Source: Polyangiaceae bacterium (GTDB lineage: Bacteria > Myxococcota_A > Polyangia > Polyangiales > Polyangiaceae). From it: a stretch of 47,144 bases of DNA. How positions within the stretch are numbered: position 1 is the first letter of the stretch; each line of letters opens with the position of its first letter. Of the stretch, positions 1 to 8,478 are shown in pieces. The position numbers and the translations under genes are program-made. The notes under the pieces were generated by a model. The model saw only the letters and a program-made list of their open reading frames with translations. It did no database searches and was not told the DNA's origin. The stretch covers positions 1-47,144 of the forward strand of contig CANMZR010000002.1 of NCBI GenBank assembly GCA_947502375.1. Direction: 5' to 3'.

Positions 1-369
1 GGTGGAACCTCGATGCAGCTCACGTTGGCACTCGACTACGGTGCGCGCAACGATCTCGTAGGAGCCGTGAGAGCCATCGCGACTCGGGTACAAGCGGGCT
101 TGCTTTTGGCGGAGGAAATCGACGAGCTGCTCTTACGCCAAGCGCTAACGACCGGCGGGCTCCCGGACGCCGACCTCATCATCCGAACCGGTGGCGAGAA
201 GCGTCTGAGCGACTTCTTGATGTTCGAGAGTGCCAACGCGGAGCTTTTCTTCATCGACGCGATGTGGCCCGAGTTCAACGAGACGATGTTCGACGACGCG
301 CTCAAAGCGTACGCACGACGTGAACGGCGCTTTGGCCGAACGGCCGAGCAAGTCGCCGCCAGCGCATGA
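1..369 (+). CDS. uppS: Isoprenyl transferase (undecaprenyl diphosphate synthase), 3' part
   Basis: C-terminal part of a cis-prenyltransferase, which condenses isopentenyl diphosphate onto farnesyl diphosphate to make the lipid carrier for cell-wall synthesis at the cytoplasmic membrane. The frame is open from base 1, and the residues before the first Met (GGTS) continue the family pattern, so the true start lies upstream of the window. Visible family blocks are LALDYGAR, then the substrate-binding IIRTGGEKRLSDF block, AELFFIDAMWPEF, and the terminal RRERRFG motif. The catalytic Asp and the N-terminal P-loop are outside the window. The stop is the normal family end. About 80 bp separate it from the convergent amidohydrolase, with only a weak hairpin (TCCGA/TCGGA) between them. 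Confidence 0.93.
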   Translation, partial: GGTSMQLTLALDYGARNDLVGAVRAIATRVQAGLLLAEEIDELLLRQALTTGGLPDADLIIRTGGEKRLSDFLMFESANAELFFIDAMWPEFNETMFDDALKAYARRERRFGRTAEQVAASA

Positions 370-447
370 CTCTGTCTTCCCGAACGCGCTAGACGCTCCG
401 ATGTAGTTTCGGACGCGCTCGTGCGCCGAGTCCATCGAAGCGATTCG

Positions 448-1887
448 CTAAACGCTCAGATCCAGCTTCGCTAGTCGGTCGCGGGCTTCACGATGCGCGT
501 CTCGATACGTTTCGGAGCGCACCAGCGATTCATGAAAGGCGCCCGGCACGCCGATGCACTTGCCGGCGACGAACATCGCCCAGATGGCGGGGCCGGTATC
601 TGCCATCGCGATGGCCTGCAAGGGATCGTGGGCGGGCCATAACGCCGGGTGAGCGAGATCGAACACGAGCAAGTTCGCCAAGGCCCCAGGCTCGATCACT
701 CCGACTCGGACCTTCGGATGCCATTTGCCGGGCTCGGACCACACCCGCGAAAGCAAGGCTGCGGGGGCCGCGTCCTGTTCGTTAAGCTCGCAGAGTTCGG
801 TCCTACGGCGCCACGTCGCCTCGGAGGCCTCGGCATCGCCCGCGAGAAAACGCTCGAATTCATGGCTCCAGGTGGTTCCAACGGTTCTGTGACCGGCCGC
901 GAAGCGCAGCTCCTTTTGAACGTTCATCGTGTCGTTGTTCGAGGCACAGTCCGTCGCGACGCCCCACGAAAGACCGGCGCGTGTCCACTCTGAAGCGGGC
1001 GCCGGAAACCCAAAGACGAGCTGCGAATACGGGCAGTACACCCCGGCGGAACGACTCTTTGCGAGCCGCCCCAAGTCCTGCCGGTCCACGTAAATGCAGT
1101 GAGCGAATACGCTCGACGGCGCGCGTTCAAGAACGCCGATGCGTTCGAGCCATTCGGTCGGGGTGGTTCCGTGACGCTGCCTGGCGCGTCGGTATTCCTC
1201 AACGGACTGAGCGAGATGGGCGTGCACCGGGAGCTGCCGCGCCTGAGCGACGTCGAGAGCCTTTCCGAAGAGCTCGGCACTGACCGTGTCGGTGGCGTGC
1301 GGACCAAGCGCGGCAAGGACACCTTGGTCGCGAAAACGCTGCGAATCATCGATCCTGGCAGTCGCGTCGAGCTGCGCCTCCCACGCGTCCATGCCGGGCC
1401 CCGATAGGTCCTGAAGCGTCGGAGCGACCACGCCCGCCAGCCCCACGTCACAGAGGCCTTCCGCCACCTGTTCGCCGGCGTAATAGTGATCCCACACGAG
1501 CCCGACACCGGCGAGCAAACTGTCGTACGCGCCGATGCGAACGAACGCGCGAATATCCTCCGGCGAGACGCGGCGCTCGACCTTGAAGAAGAACTCCTCG
1601 ACCATGTTACCGCGCGCGACACCGCGCATGTCGAGGCCACGGAGAAATCCGAGAGCGAGATGCGTGTGGGGGTTGATGAACGCGGGCGCCAGCAATTTGT
1701 CGCCAAAATCGATCACAGTGTCACCAGCTTCCGGCACGAAAGGCGTGCCGTCCGAGAGCTCATGCACGCTCCGAATCGTGGTCCCTTCCAGCACGACGGC
1801 AGCCCCAACGAGCCGAAGAGAGGTCTTGCCTTCCGAAGGAGCGGCGGGTCCAAGGACCACCCGACGCGAGAGAATGACCGTCCGCAT
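448..1887 (-). CDS. Amidohydrolase, TRZ/ATZ/SsnA-type deaminase
   Basis: Cytosolic metal-dependent hydrolase of the amidohydrolase superfamily (nucleobase or S-adenosylhomocysteine deaminase / chlorohydrolase branch); the substrate cannot be told from sequence. In the 479-aa form starting at ATG 1887 the metal ligands are NPHTH (His74, His76), VHAH (His222/His224), FAHC (His263) and ATDCASNND (Asp313), in the order and spacing of the family. A TTG at 1968 would add 27 residues and overlap the kinase stop, but those residues look non-coding and homology begins at MRTVILSRR, so I chose 1887. It is the third gene of a leftward unit after gpsA and the FGGY kinase, which suggests salvage or catabolism, but the substrate link is inference. 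Confidence 0.85.
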   Translation of the reverse strand: MRTVILSRRVVLGPAAPSEGKTSLRLVGAAVVLEGTTIRSVHELSDGTPFVPEAGDTVIDFGDKLLAPAFINPHTHLALGFLRGLDMRGVARGNMVEEFFFKVERRVSPEDIRAFVRIGAYDSLLAGVGLVWDHYYAGEQVAEGLCDVGLAGVVAPTLQDLSGPGMDAWEAQLDATARIDDSQRFRDQGVLAALGPHATDTVSAELFGKALDVAQARQLPVHAHLAQSVEEYRRARQRHGTTPTEWLERIGVLERAPSSVFAHCIYVDRQDLGRLAKSRSAGVYCPYSQLVFGFPAPASEWTRAGLSWGVATDCASNNDTMNVQKELRFAAGHRTVGTTWSHEFERFLAGDAEASEATWRRRTELCELNEQDAAPAALLSRVWSEPGKWHPKVRVGVIEPGALANLLVFDLAHPALWPAHDPLQAIAMADTGPAIWAMFVAGKCIGVPGAFHESLVRSETYRDAHREARDRLAKLDLSV

Positions 1888-1964
1888 GGGGGAGAAGGGA
1901 CCACGGTTTGGAGACGGGGTAAAGCAACCGACGCCGCGTGTCCGATGCCAGCGTGCAGCGTCCC

Positions 1965-3470
1965 TCAATGCCCGCGCAGAATTTCGCGGAGCGCCGGGTA
2001 AATGCGGCGGTATTTCAATTCGAAGAGTTGTTTGTAGGTTATGGCGTTGGGCCCCGGCAGGAAGCGCTCCCTACGGCGTGACATCGTGCGCGCGGCATCC
2101 TCGAACGTCGGGACGAGGCCGGTGGCCGTCCCCGCGATCATCGCGGCACCCAAGGCCGTCGCTTCGGACGACGCCGCCCTGACGATCGGTTTCCCGAGGA
2201 CGTCGGCTAGAATTTGGCACCATAGGTCGCTCGCGCTTCCGCCCCCCGTCACCACCATTTCAGTCACGGGTCCGGCGAGCGATTCCACGCCGCTCGTGTG
2301 CAACCGCTGCTCGAACGCGATCCCCTCGAGCAGCGCTCGATAGAGGTGCGAAGGCCCGTGCTCGCCGCGAAGGCCGACAACGATGCCGCTCGCGCCATGA
2401 TCCCAATAAGGGTTCATCACCCCATTCCAGTACGGGACCAAGGTCACGCCTGCGCTGCCTGCAGGCAGCGAACACGCTTGCAGCTCGAGCTCACCCAAGC
2501 TCGCAAGCGGACGACCGAGCAGTTTCTCGCAGAGCCAGTTGATGGTGAAGGTGCCGCCTTGCAGAACGGTTTCTAGAAAGTAAGTTCCGGGGATGGCCCC
2601 GAACAGCGTTCGGCAGCTGCGATCGTAGCGGTAGGTTGACGAGAGAACTCCGGACACCACCGCGGTACCAAGGTTGAGGTACGCCGTGCCGGGTCCCGTG
2701 ATGCCGACTCCGAGGCCCGCCGCCTGCCCGTCCCCTGCCCCCGCCACAACGACGAGCCCCTCGGGTAGCCCGCTCTCAGAAGCGGCTTTCATCGACACCG
2801 TGCCGACGGCCGTACCGACCTCGACGAGCTCAGGCAACTGCGCCTGCGTGAGTCCCGCAAAGGTCAAAAGCTCGTCCGACCAGAGTCGTTGACGCATATC
2901 AATAAGCGCCATCGGATCCGCCGCTGCGAGCGAGGTGCTAGGAGAGCCCGTCAAACGCCAGACGAGAAACGCATGCACATCGAGGACTTTACCGACCGAG
3001 GCCGCCAGCTCCGGAGCGCGTGTTCGCTGCCCGAGCCACTTGTAGAGCGAGGGAGTCGTCGAAGGCGGCTTCCCGGTCAGCTCGTGAAGACGCGCCTCAC
3101 CAAGCTCGCACGTGGCGCGCGACACCTCGTCTCCACAGCGGTGATCCATCCACACAAGGGCTTTAGCGAGCGGAATTCCAGCCCGATCCGTCACGACGAA
3201 AGTCTCTCTTTGGCTCGCGACGGCAAGCCCCCGAAAGCGCGCCGGATCGACGAGCGCCACGCACGCTCGAGAGGCCTCGCAAAAGGCTCGCCACCAGCCT
3301 TCGGCATCTTGTTCCCAGGCACCGATCGCCGGATTTTCGAGCACCATCGAGGCTCGACCTTCCGCCACGACCTGGCCGCTCGCGTCGTAGGCGAGGACCT
3401 TGCAGGCCGTGGTGCTCGAATCCACGCCGAGAACGAGATCGCGCACCGCCCGGTCAGGACGCACGCTCAT
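1965..3470 (-). CDS. FGGY-family carbohydrate kinase (xylulokinase-like)
   Basis: ATP-dependent sugar or polyol kinase of the FGGY family, 501 aa, the usual length. The N-terminal phosphate-loop strand (LGVDSSTTACKVLAYD, about residues 14-29), the sugar-contact block around WMDHR (107-111), the catalytic Asp in GAGDGQAAGLG (Asp247) and the C-terminal adenosine block VVTGGGSASDLWCQ are all present. The overall pattern is closer to xylulokinases than to glycerol kinases, but FGGY substrate calls from sequence are unreliable. Its ATG overlaps the gpsA stop by four bases (ATGA), so the two are probably translationally coupled. A kinase beside a glycerol-3-phosphate dehydrogenase leaves open that it phosphorylates a three-carbon polyol. 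Confidence 0.85.
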   Translation of the reverse strand: MSVRPDRAVRDLVLGVDSSTTACKVLAYDASGQVVAEGRASMVLENPAIGAWEQDAEGWWRAFCEASRACVALVDPARFRGLAVASQRETFVVTDRAGIPLAKALVWMDHRCGDEVSRATCELGEARLHELTGKPPSTTPSLYKWLGQRTRAPELAASVGKVLDVHAFLVWRLTGSPSTSLAAADPMALIDMRQRLWSDELLTFAGLTQAQLPELVEVGTAVGTVSMKAASESGLPEGLVVVAGAGDGQAAGLGVGITGPGTAYLNLGTAVVSGVLSSTYRYDRSCRTLFGAIPGTYFLETVLQGGTFTINWLCEKLLGRPLASLGELELQACSLPAGSAGVTLVPYWNGVMNPYWDHGASGIVVGLRGEHGPSHLYRALLEGIAFEQRLHTSGVESLAGPVTEMVVTGGGSASDLWCQILADVLGKPIVRAASSEATALGAAMIAGTATGLVPTFEDAARTMSRRRERFLPGPNAITYKQLFELKYRRIYPALREILRGH

Positions 3471-4525
3471 TCGTAGGCGCCGCCAAAGAAGTCACCAAAC
3501 GGCATTTTCAACGCCGTCCCGTCGAGGGCGACACGCGCCATCTCGCGCAACAACGGCAACTCCCTCGCGCCAAGCACCCCGCGCTCTTCAAGCGCGGCCA
3601 TCGCCTTTCGCATGACCGCGAGGATCTCGAGACACTCGAGGGTCGCGCCATCCATCTTGGCGATGGCGTCGGGCAATGAAAGCCCAAGTCCCAGCCATTT
3701 ACCGAAGCGACCCGTACGGCCGCCGTTGTTCGTCACGTCGAGGTCTCCGACTCCCGCAAGCCCGGCCGCCGTCGCCGGACGCCCGCCCACCAACTCAACG
3801 ACGCGCATGAGTTCCACCACGGCCTCTGCCATCACGGCCGATTCGTAGTTGTGCATAGCGACGCTGCCGTGAACTCCACCGTTGCGCTCGTGAAGGCCGG
3901 CACCGAATGCCACGCCCATCGCAAAGGCATTTTTCAAGGCCGCGCACGTCTCGACCCCTTCGACGTCATCGCTCAAAAAAACGCGATAATAAGGGGTGCT
4001 GATGAGCCCCGCTAGCGTCTCTAACTGCCCACGATTACGGCCAGTGAGCACGACCGAAGTCGGTACGCGACGCACGAGCTCACCCGCAATGCATGGCCCC
4101 GCAATGGCGGCCGGCGCGACCCGCTCCCGAAGCTGTGCGGGCAACTCATCGGCGAGCACGTCCGGCAACACGCGCAAGCGCTCCCCATCCCATTCGAGCC
4201 CCTTCGTGATGCTGAAAAGCGGGGTGCCGGGCAGCACCAAGGGACCGAGCGCGCGCCCAGCCCAACGAACGCCGGCGGAACTGACGCCAAGGGCGACCGC
4301 ATCGGCCCCCGCGAGCGCCCGAGCCAGCTCATCGACCTGAAAAATTTGCAGCTCCATCGGCAACTCGCAACGCAGCCCGAGATGGTGGTGATCCTCGAGC
4401 AGCCGCTGAATGCCCGCTCGATCGAGCGGCGTCCCGACGAGCCGAACCTCGTGACCCCGATCCACGAGCGGCACGCACAGCGCGCTGCCCATCATGCCGG
4501 CGCCAAGGACGGTGATGACGGCCAT
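3467..4525 (-). CDS. gpsA: Glycerol-3-phosphate dehydrogenase [NAD(P)+]
   Basis: Reduces dihydroxyacetone phosphate to sn-glycerol-3-phosphate, the backbone for phospholipid synthesis, in the cytosol. At 352 aa it has the Rossmann motif GAGMMG (residues 8-13), the substrate lysine in SITKGLE (Lys108), the catalytic lysine in CAALKNAFAMG (Lys198), and the C-terminal GVGDLDVT...GRFG block (257-274). The usual 'GDLxLT' serine-rich stretch reads DVTNNGGRTGRFG, a modest variant. AGGAG sits three bases before the ATG. It is first in the leftward unit and diverges from cysS across 75 bp that must hold both promoters. Its pairing with an FGGY kinase and a deaminase is unusual, so it may be a second, pathway-specific copy. 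Confidence 0.9.
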   Translation of the reverse strand: MAVITVLGAGMMGSALCVPLVDRGHEVRLVGTPLDRAGIQRLLEDHHHLGLRCELPMELQIFQVDELARALAGADAVALGVSSAGVRWAGRALGPLVLPGTPLFSITKGLEWDGERLRVLPDVLADELPAQLRERVAPAAIAGPCIAGELVRRVPTSVVLTGRNRGQLETLAGLISTPYYRVFLSDDVEGVETCAALKNAFAMGVAFGAGLHERNGGVHGSVAMHNYESAVMAEAVVELMRVVELVGGRPATAAGLAGVGDLDVTNNGGRTGRFGKWLGLGLSLPDAIAKMDGATLECLEILAVMRKAMAALEERGVLGARELPLLREMARVALDGTALKMPFGDFFGGAYE

Positions 4526-4600
4526 CGGCTCCTACTCTAGCTTCAAAGCGTCGTAGGCATTCCAAATTGGCTGGCCATCGGCCATATTCCGCCTTCCCTC

Positions 4601-6076
4601 ATGCCGCATCCTTTTCGTCTGTACAACACCCTCACGCGGAAGGTTGAAGACTTCCTGCCGATCGAGGCGGGCAAGGTTCGCCTCTATGTCTGCGGCATGA
4701 CCGTCTACGACCACTGCCATGTCGGGCACGCCCGCGCGATGGTAGTGTTCGACGCCTTCACGCGCTACCTGCGGCATCGTGGCTGGGAGGTCACTTTCGT
4801 CCGAAACTTCACGGACGTCGATGACAAGATCATCGCGCGTGCGCTTGAAAAAGGCCAGGATCCGCTGGCGTTCGCGAACCACTTTATCGATGAGTTCCAC
4901 GTCGAGATGGCAGAACTCGGCCTCGAACTACCGACGCACGAGCCTCGGGTATCGGACTCGATGGACGCCATCCGGGAGCTCATCGAAACGCTGGTAGCCC
5001 GCGGTCATGCGTACCCGGCCGGCGGCAATGTCTGGTTCAGCGTCACGACCTGCGAGGACTACGGAAAGCTCTCAAACCAGCGGGTGGACGAGCTGAAGAG
5101 TGGCGACGACGTCCAAGGCAAGGCGCACGGCTCCGACTTCGCGCTCTGGAAGGCGGCCAAGCCGGGCGAACCCGCCTGGCCGAGCCGCTGGGGCCCCGGA
5201 CGGCCAGGGTGGCACATCGAATGCTCGGCGATGGTCTGCAAGCATCTTGGCGAGACGATCGACATCCACGGCGGCGGCCTCGATCTCGTCTTTCCACACC
5301 ACGAAAACGAGATCGCACAGAGCGAGTGCGGCATCGCAAAACCTTACGCCCGCTACTGGATGCACAACGGCTTGCTCACGCTGAGCGGCGGGCAAAAGAT
5401 GGGCAAGAGCCTCGGGAACGTCATCAACATCCATACCGCGCTCTCGGAATTTCCCGCCGAGGCCATCCGACTTTATTACCTCCACAACCAGTACCGCTCG
5501 CCTTTGCCATGGAACTCGGACGCGCTGCCCGAGGCGCTCACGATGTTGAGCCGCCTCTATGACGCGCTCGAGAAAGCCCAAGCGATGCAAGGCGACGAGG
5601 AGCCCGAACGGGTCGCGAAAGATCTCGGTGAAGACGCGCTCGCCGTGCTCGAGCTCGGCCGTGGTTTTACGGAAAAATTTCTGGCGGCCTGTGATCAGGA
5701 CTTCAACACGGCTCAAGCACTCGCCCACCTGTTTGAGCTCGCACGCGCGGTGAATCGATTTGCCGCCCACAAGAAAGCCAAAAAACGTGGTCGCCCTGTC
5801 GTCACGCCGGCCCTTCGAGCCTTCGAGCTTTTGCGCTCCGCTCTCGGGCTATTCACGATGGCGCCGAACGAATTTCACGCGGTCGTCAAATCGAAACGAC
5901 TGGCGGCTCTTGGCCTTGACCGAGCCGCAGTCGAAGCGAAGCTCGCCGAGCGTACGCGCGCCCGCGAAACCAAGGATTGGGCTCGTTCCGATGCACTCCG
6001 CGACGAACTCGCCGCCCTGAAGATCGAGGTCCTCGACCTTGCCGATGGGGTGGATTGGCGCGTTCAACTCGACTGA
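4601..6076 (+). CDS. cysS: Cysteinyl-tRNA synthetase
   Basis: Class I aminoacyl-tRNA synthetase that charges tRNA-Cys; cytosolic and essential. At 491 aa it is the normal length. The first zinc ligand is Cys31 in YVCGMTVYD, followed by the signature HVGHARAM (HIGH box, residues 40-43). The remaining zinc ligands are Cys208 (WHIECSAM), His233 and Glu237 (FPHHENE). The second signature reads KMGKS (266-270) rather than the consensus KMSKS. The DALR anticodon-binding region follows, and the C-terminal helical domain ends with the typical R-x-E-L-A-A-L block. The start is supported by immediate homology ([14 protein letters not shown]). It is transcribed alone, diverging from gpsA and converging on the next gene. 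Confidence 0.96.
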   Translation: MPHPFRLYNTLTRKVEDFLPIEAGKVRLYVCGMTVYDHCHVGHARAMVVFDAFTRYLRHRGWEVTFVRNFTDVDDKIIARALEKGQDPLAFANHFIDEFHVEMAELGLELPTHEPRVSDSMDAIRELIETLVARGHAYPAGGNVWFSVTTCEDYGKLSNQRVDELKSGDDVQGKAHGSDFALWKAAKPGEPAWPSRWGPGRPGWHIECSAMVCKHLGETIDIHGGGLDLVFPHHENEIAQSECGIAKPYARYWMHNGLLTLSGGQKMGKSLGNVINIHTALSEFPAEAIRLYYLHNQYRSPLPWNSDALPEALTMLSRLYDALEKAQAMQGDEEPERVAKDLGEDALAVLELGRGFTEKFLAACDQDFNTAQALAHLFELARAVNRFAAHKKAKKRGRPVVTPALRAFELLRSALGLFTMAPNEFHAVVKSKRLAALGLDRAAVEAKLAERTRARETKDWARSDALRDELAALKIEVLDLADGVDWRVQLD

Positions 6077-6121
6077 CGTGAGGCCGCGCCAACACGCCAG
6101 GAGGCACGCCGCCGGCGCCGA

Positions 6122-6706
6122 CTAGAAACCAAGGTTGTCCGGCGGCTTCGTGGTTGCGCGAGACGGCTTAGGGGCACTCTCCTTCGAGGGAGACGGCACG
6201 GGTCCCAACGGCCTCGACGATACCGCTGCCGGTGGGGCGAACACCGGCGGCAGCACCGGCGGCGCCACGATCGGCTCCTTGCGATCTGTCAACTCTGGCT
6301 GAACGACTGGAGCCTGCACCTCAGCCGAAACCGCGGGCTGCGGCGTAACGGGTACACCCTGCGGCTGAGTCCACCACCAGGTGCCCGCGGGACGGGGTGG
6401 CACGCGGCTCGGAGCCACATACCAAGCCGGCGCGTTCAACACCCAGGTGCAGTGCCAACCGTCCGGCCGACTGTCGCACACTTCAACGTAGGTGAGCTGC
6501 TTGCCACAGCCTCGAACGCCTTTCGTCCGCTCGTCGATGTCAACGAGCTCGGTAGCCGAAACCGGACATTGCAAGTCGAAGGTCGCCCGAACCCGCAGTT
6601 GCTGGACACTCGCTCCGGATGCGACGACGCAGCCCGTAAGAGCCAGCATCAGGAGGGCCACGACACCGAGGGCTTTGGAGCGGAACTCACCCCGAACCCG
6701 ACCCAT
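6122..6706 (-). CDS. Small proline-rich lipoprotein
   Basis: Function not recognised. The 194-aa form starting at ATG 6706 has a lipoprotein signal: basic n-region, hydrophobic core and lipobox LTGC with Cys26, so it is probably lipidated and exported. A compact domain follows (about 30-100) with Cys pairs in FDLQCPVSATELVDID, GCGKQLTYVEVCD and WHCTWVLNAPAW. The C-terminal half is low-complexity Pro/Ala/Val with Ser-Lys, typical of a cell-wall-spanning linker. A longer reading from 6760 would overlap the upstream barrel gene and adds no plausible signal. It is the last gene of a leftward operon of exported proteins, about 50 bp after the barrel stop. Cys/Asp repeats are absent, so its link to them is positional only. 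Confidence 0.7.
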   Translation of the reverse strand: MGRVRGEFRSKALGVVALLMLALTGCVVASGASVQQLRVRATFDLQCPVSATELVDIDERTKGVRGCGKQLTYVEVCDSRPDGWHCTWVLNAPAWYVAPSRVPPRPAGTWWWTQPQGVPVTPQPAVSAEVQAPVVQPELTDRKEPIVAPPVLPPVFAPPAAVSSRPLGPVPSPSKESAPKPSRATTKPPDNLGF

Positions 6707-6756
6707 CGCCAACTCGTCAAACCAAGGTAAGCCGAACCGGCGACAGGGGGCCGGCA

Positions 6757-8478
6757 TCAAAACCGGTAGGTCGCGGTGAGACTCAACTCTTGGTTCTTGA
6801 AGCCATCGGCCGCGAAACGCCCGTTCTTCACGTCATCGTATTTGTAACGCAGCGCGATGAGTCCAGTCTGCTCGTAGACGAACCAGTGCAGAGCCGCGCG
6901 GAACTGACGCTCGTCGCGCTCTTTCTTCAACGCCGCACCGACGTCGGTGTTGATGTCGCTCGGCAAGCGGTCGAGATTGCCCGCGATGTACTCCCCGAAA
7001 TCCGCGGCGAAGAAGAGATGACGCGGCCACAGGAGTGCGCCGACGGTTGCGAGATAGCTGTACTGCCACGAGCCGAACTCGAGCTCGCGCTTCCAGTACG
7101 TCTCGGCCTGCGCGTAGAAATGCCACCACTTCACGACCGCCATGCCATTCCAAGCCGGGTAGCGTTCTTGGGCGCGCTGATCGTATTTGACGCCCACGAG
7201 CGCGGCCGCCATGAGCGGCACCGCGTTGTAGATGAACGGCGTATCGTAGCGGCTGTAATAGCCCGCCAGATTGAAGTGGAACTGCGTCCCGACGGACCAC
7301 GTGTAATTCGTGTTGTTGTCCGCGTAGAAACGGCCACCGACGTTGCCATTCGAGTTGCCGGAGCCACCTCCCGCGAACACGCGGAAGTTGATGCGTCCGC
7401 GTGCATCGATGGGCCCGCCGAACTCCGTCGCCGCGCCATTTCCCTGCTCAAACGCTGAGAATACGAAGTATGCAGGCTCGAGGAGCGGGTGCTTCGAGGC
7501 CGAAAGAATGGTCTGCGCCGTGAGACCTCCGCCACCCGAGTTGATGTTGAAGTAGTGCCCGTACTTGCCAACGGGCAACTGAAACATCGCAAAGGTCAGG
7601 CGTGGCGTTTTTTCGGCACGCAGATTCAAAAGGAAAAAAGAGTTCTCGATGTTGCCGATCGGTCCGAGAAACCTCATCTGCAGTGTCGAGAACGCGGTGT
7701 CCCACTTGTTCAGCGTCTGGTCACCGGGCTTCGTATCTTCGAGCCGGTACAGCTGTCGAACCTGCGCGACCACCGACAAGCGAAGGCCGGCCTGGGGGTT
7801 GCAAATCGTCACCTGAGGATCGAACCGGCAGCCGAAGTCGGCGCAGTCGGTCTTGCCGTCGCCATCGTTGTCGAAGCCGTCCGAGCACGTGTAATCGTTG
7901 CGCTCGCCGTCCACGTCGCCGAACTTGCCGATCAACTGATCGACGCTGACGCCCTCATCGAGCGGCGGGAGCGCGAAGCGGTTGCCCGCGGAGCCTTTGA
8001 CGCCCGGGACTTCACCTTTCCACTGGCCGCGGCAGACGGTGAGGCCGACACCCTGGCAATCCTTGTCGTCGCAATCGAGCGTTCCGTCCCCATCGTTGTC
8101 GATGAAGTCGCTGCATAGCGCATCGGTCTGTTCGTGGACTCCGGTCTTCTTGCAAGCGGGGGAATCAAGGCAGTCCGAGTCCGCGCAGTCCGTGACCGAA
8201 TCACCGTCTTCGTCGATGCGATCCGAGCAATTCGTCTCGTGTGCCGCAACCGGATTGTTCGCAAAGGTGGCCTCGGGTGCCGCCTTCACAACGCGTGGAT
8301 CGGCGGGCACGGCTTTGCCGGCGCCGGATATTTTCCCATGTTTGCCATCGCCGTCCGAATCGCCGGCGTCCTCGCGCGGTTGCTCAGTCTCGGCCTCCTG
8401 CGCGTACGCAGCATGACCTGCCGTAAGCGTCAGACCCAGCGTCCAAAGTGCCAACCAGGTTCGTCGTATCGCCGTCAC
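6757..8478 (-). CDS. Outer-membrane beta-barrel protein with N-terminal Cys/Asp repeats
   Basis: Predicted exported outer-membrane protein of 573 aa. The N-terminus (MTAIRRTWLALWTLGLTLTA then GHAAYAQ) is a Sec signal peptide. A linker leads to three copies of the 20-residue repeat C-S-D-x-x-D-(N/E)-D-G-D-x-x-x-D-C-x-D-x-x-C. The rest is a beta-barrel-like region with alternating aromatic strands (for example LAGYYSRYDTPF, WWHFYAQAETYWKRE) and ends in TYRF; a C-terminal Phe is the usual barrel assembly signal. The GTG at 8478 overlaps the preceding stop as GTGA, as its neighbour's start does; ATG 8505 is the alternative. The acidic repeats resemble calcium-binding loops. Transport or adhesin function is not known. 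Confidence 0.75.
   Translation of the reverse strand: MTAIRRTWLALWTLGLTLTAGHAAYAQEAETEQPREDAGDSDGDGKHGKISGAGKAVPADPRVVKAAPEATFANNPVAAHETNCSDRIDEDGDSVTDCADSDCLDSPACKKTGVHEQTDALCSDFIDNDGDGTLDCDDKDCQGVGLTVCRGQWKGEVPGVKGSAGNRFALPPLDEGVSVDQLIGKFGDVDGERNDYTCSDGFDNDGDGKTDCADFGCRFDPQVTICNPQAGLRLSVVAQVRQLYRLEDTKPGDQTLNKWDTAFSTLQMRFLGPIGNIENSFFLLNLRAEKTPRLTFAMFQLPVGKYGHYFNINSGGGGLTAQTILSASKHPLLEPAYFVFSAFEQGNGAATEFGGPIDARGRINFRVFAGGGSGNSNGNVGGRFYADNNTNYTWSVGTQFHFNLAGYYSRYDTPFIYNAVPLMAAALVGVKYDQRAQERYPAWNGMAVVKWWHFYAQAETYWKRELEFGSWQYSYLATVGALLWPRHLFFAADFGEYIAGNLDRLPSDINTDVGAALKKERDERQFRAALHWFVYEQTGLIALRYKYDDVKNGRFAADGFKNQELSLTATYRF

Noticed and set aside
6077-6121. Terminator between cysS and the convergent lipoprotein gene
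   Set aside because: Only a short GGCGCC-type palindrome, no stable stem with a T-run.
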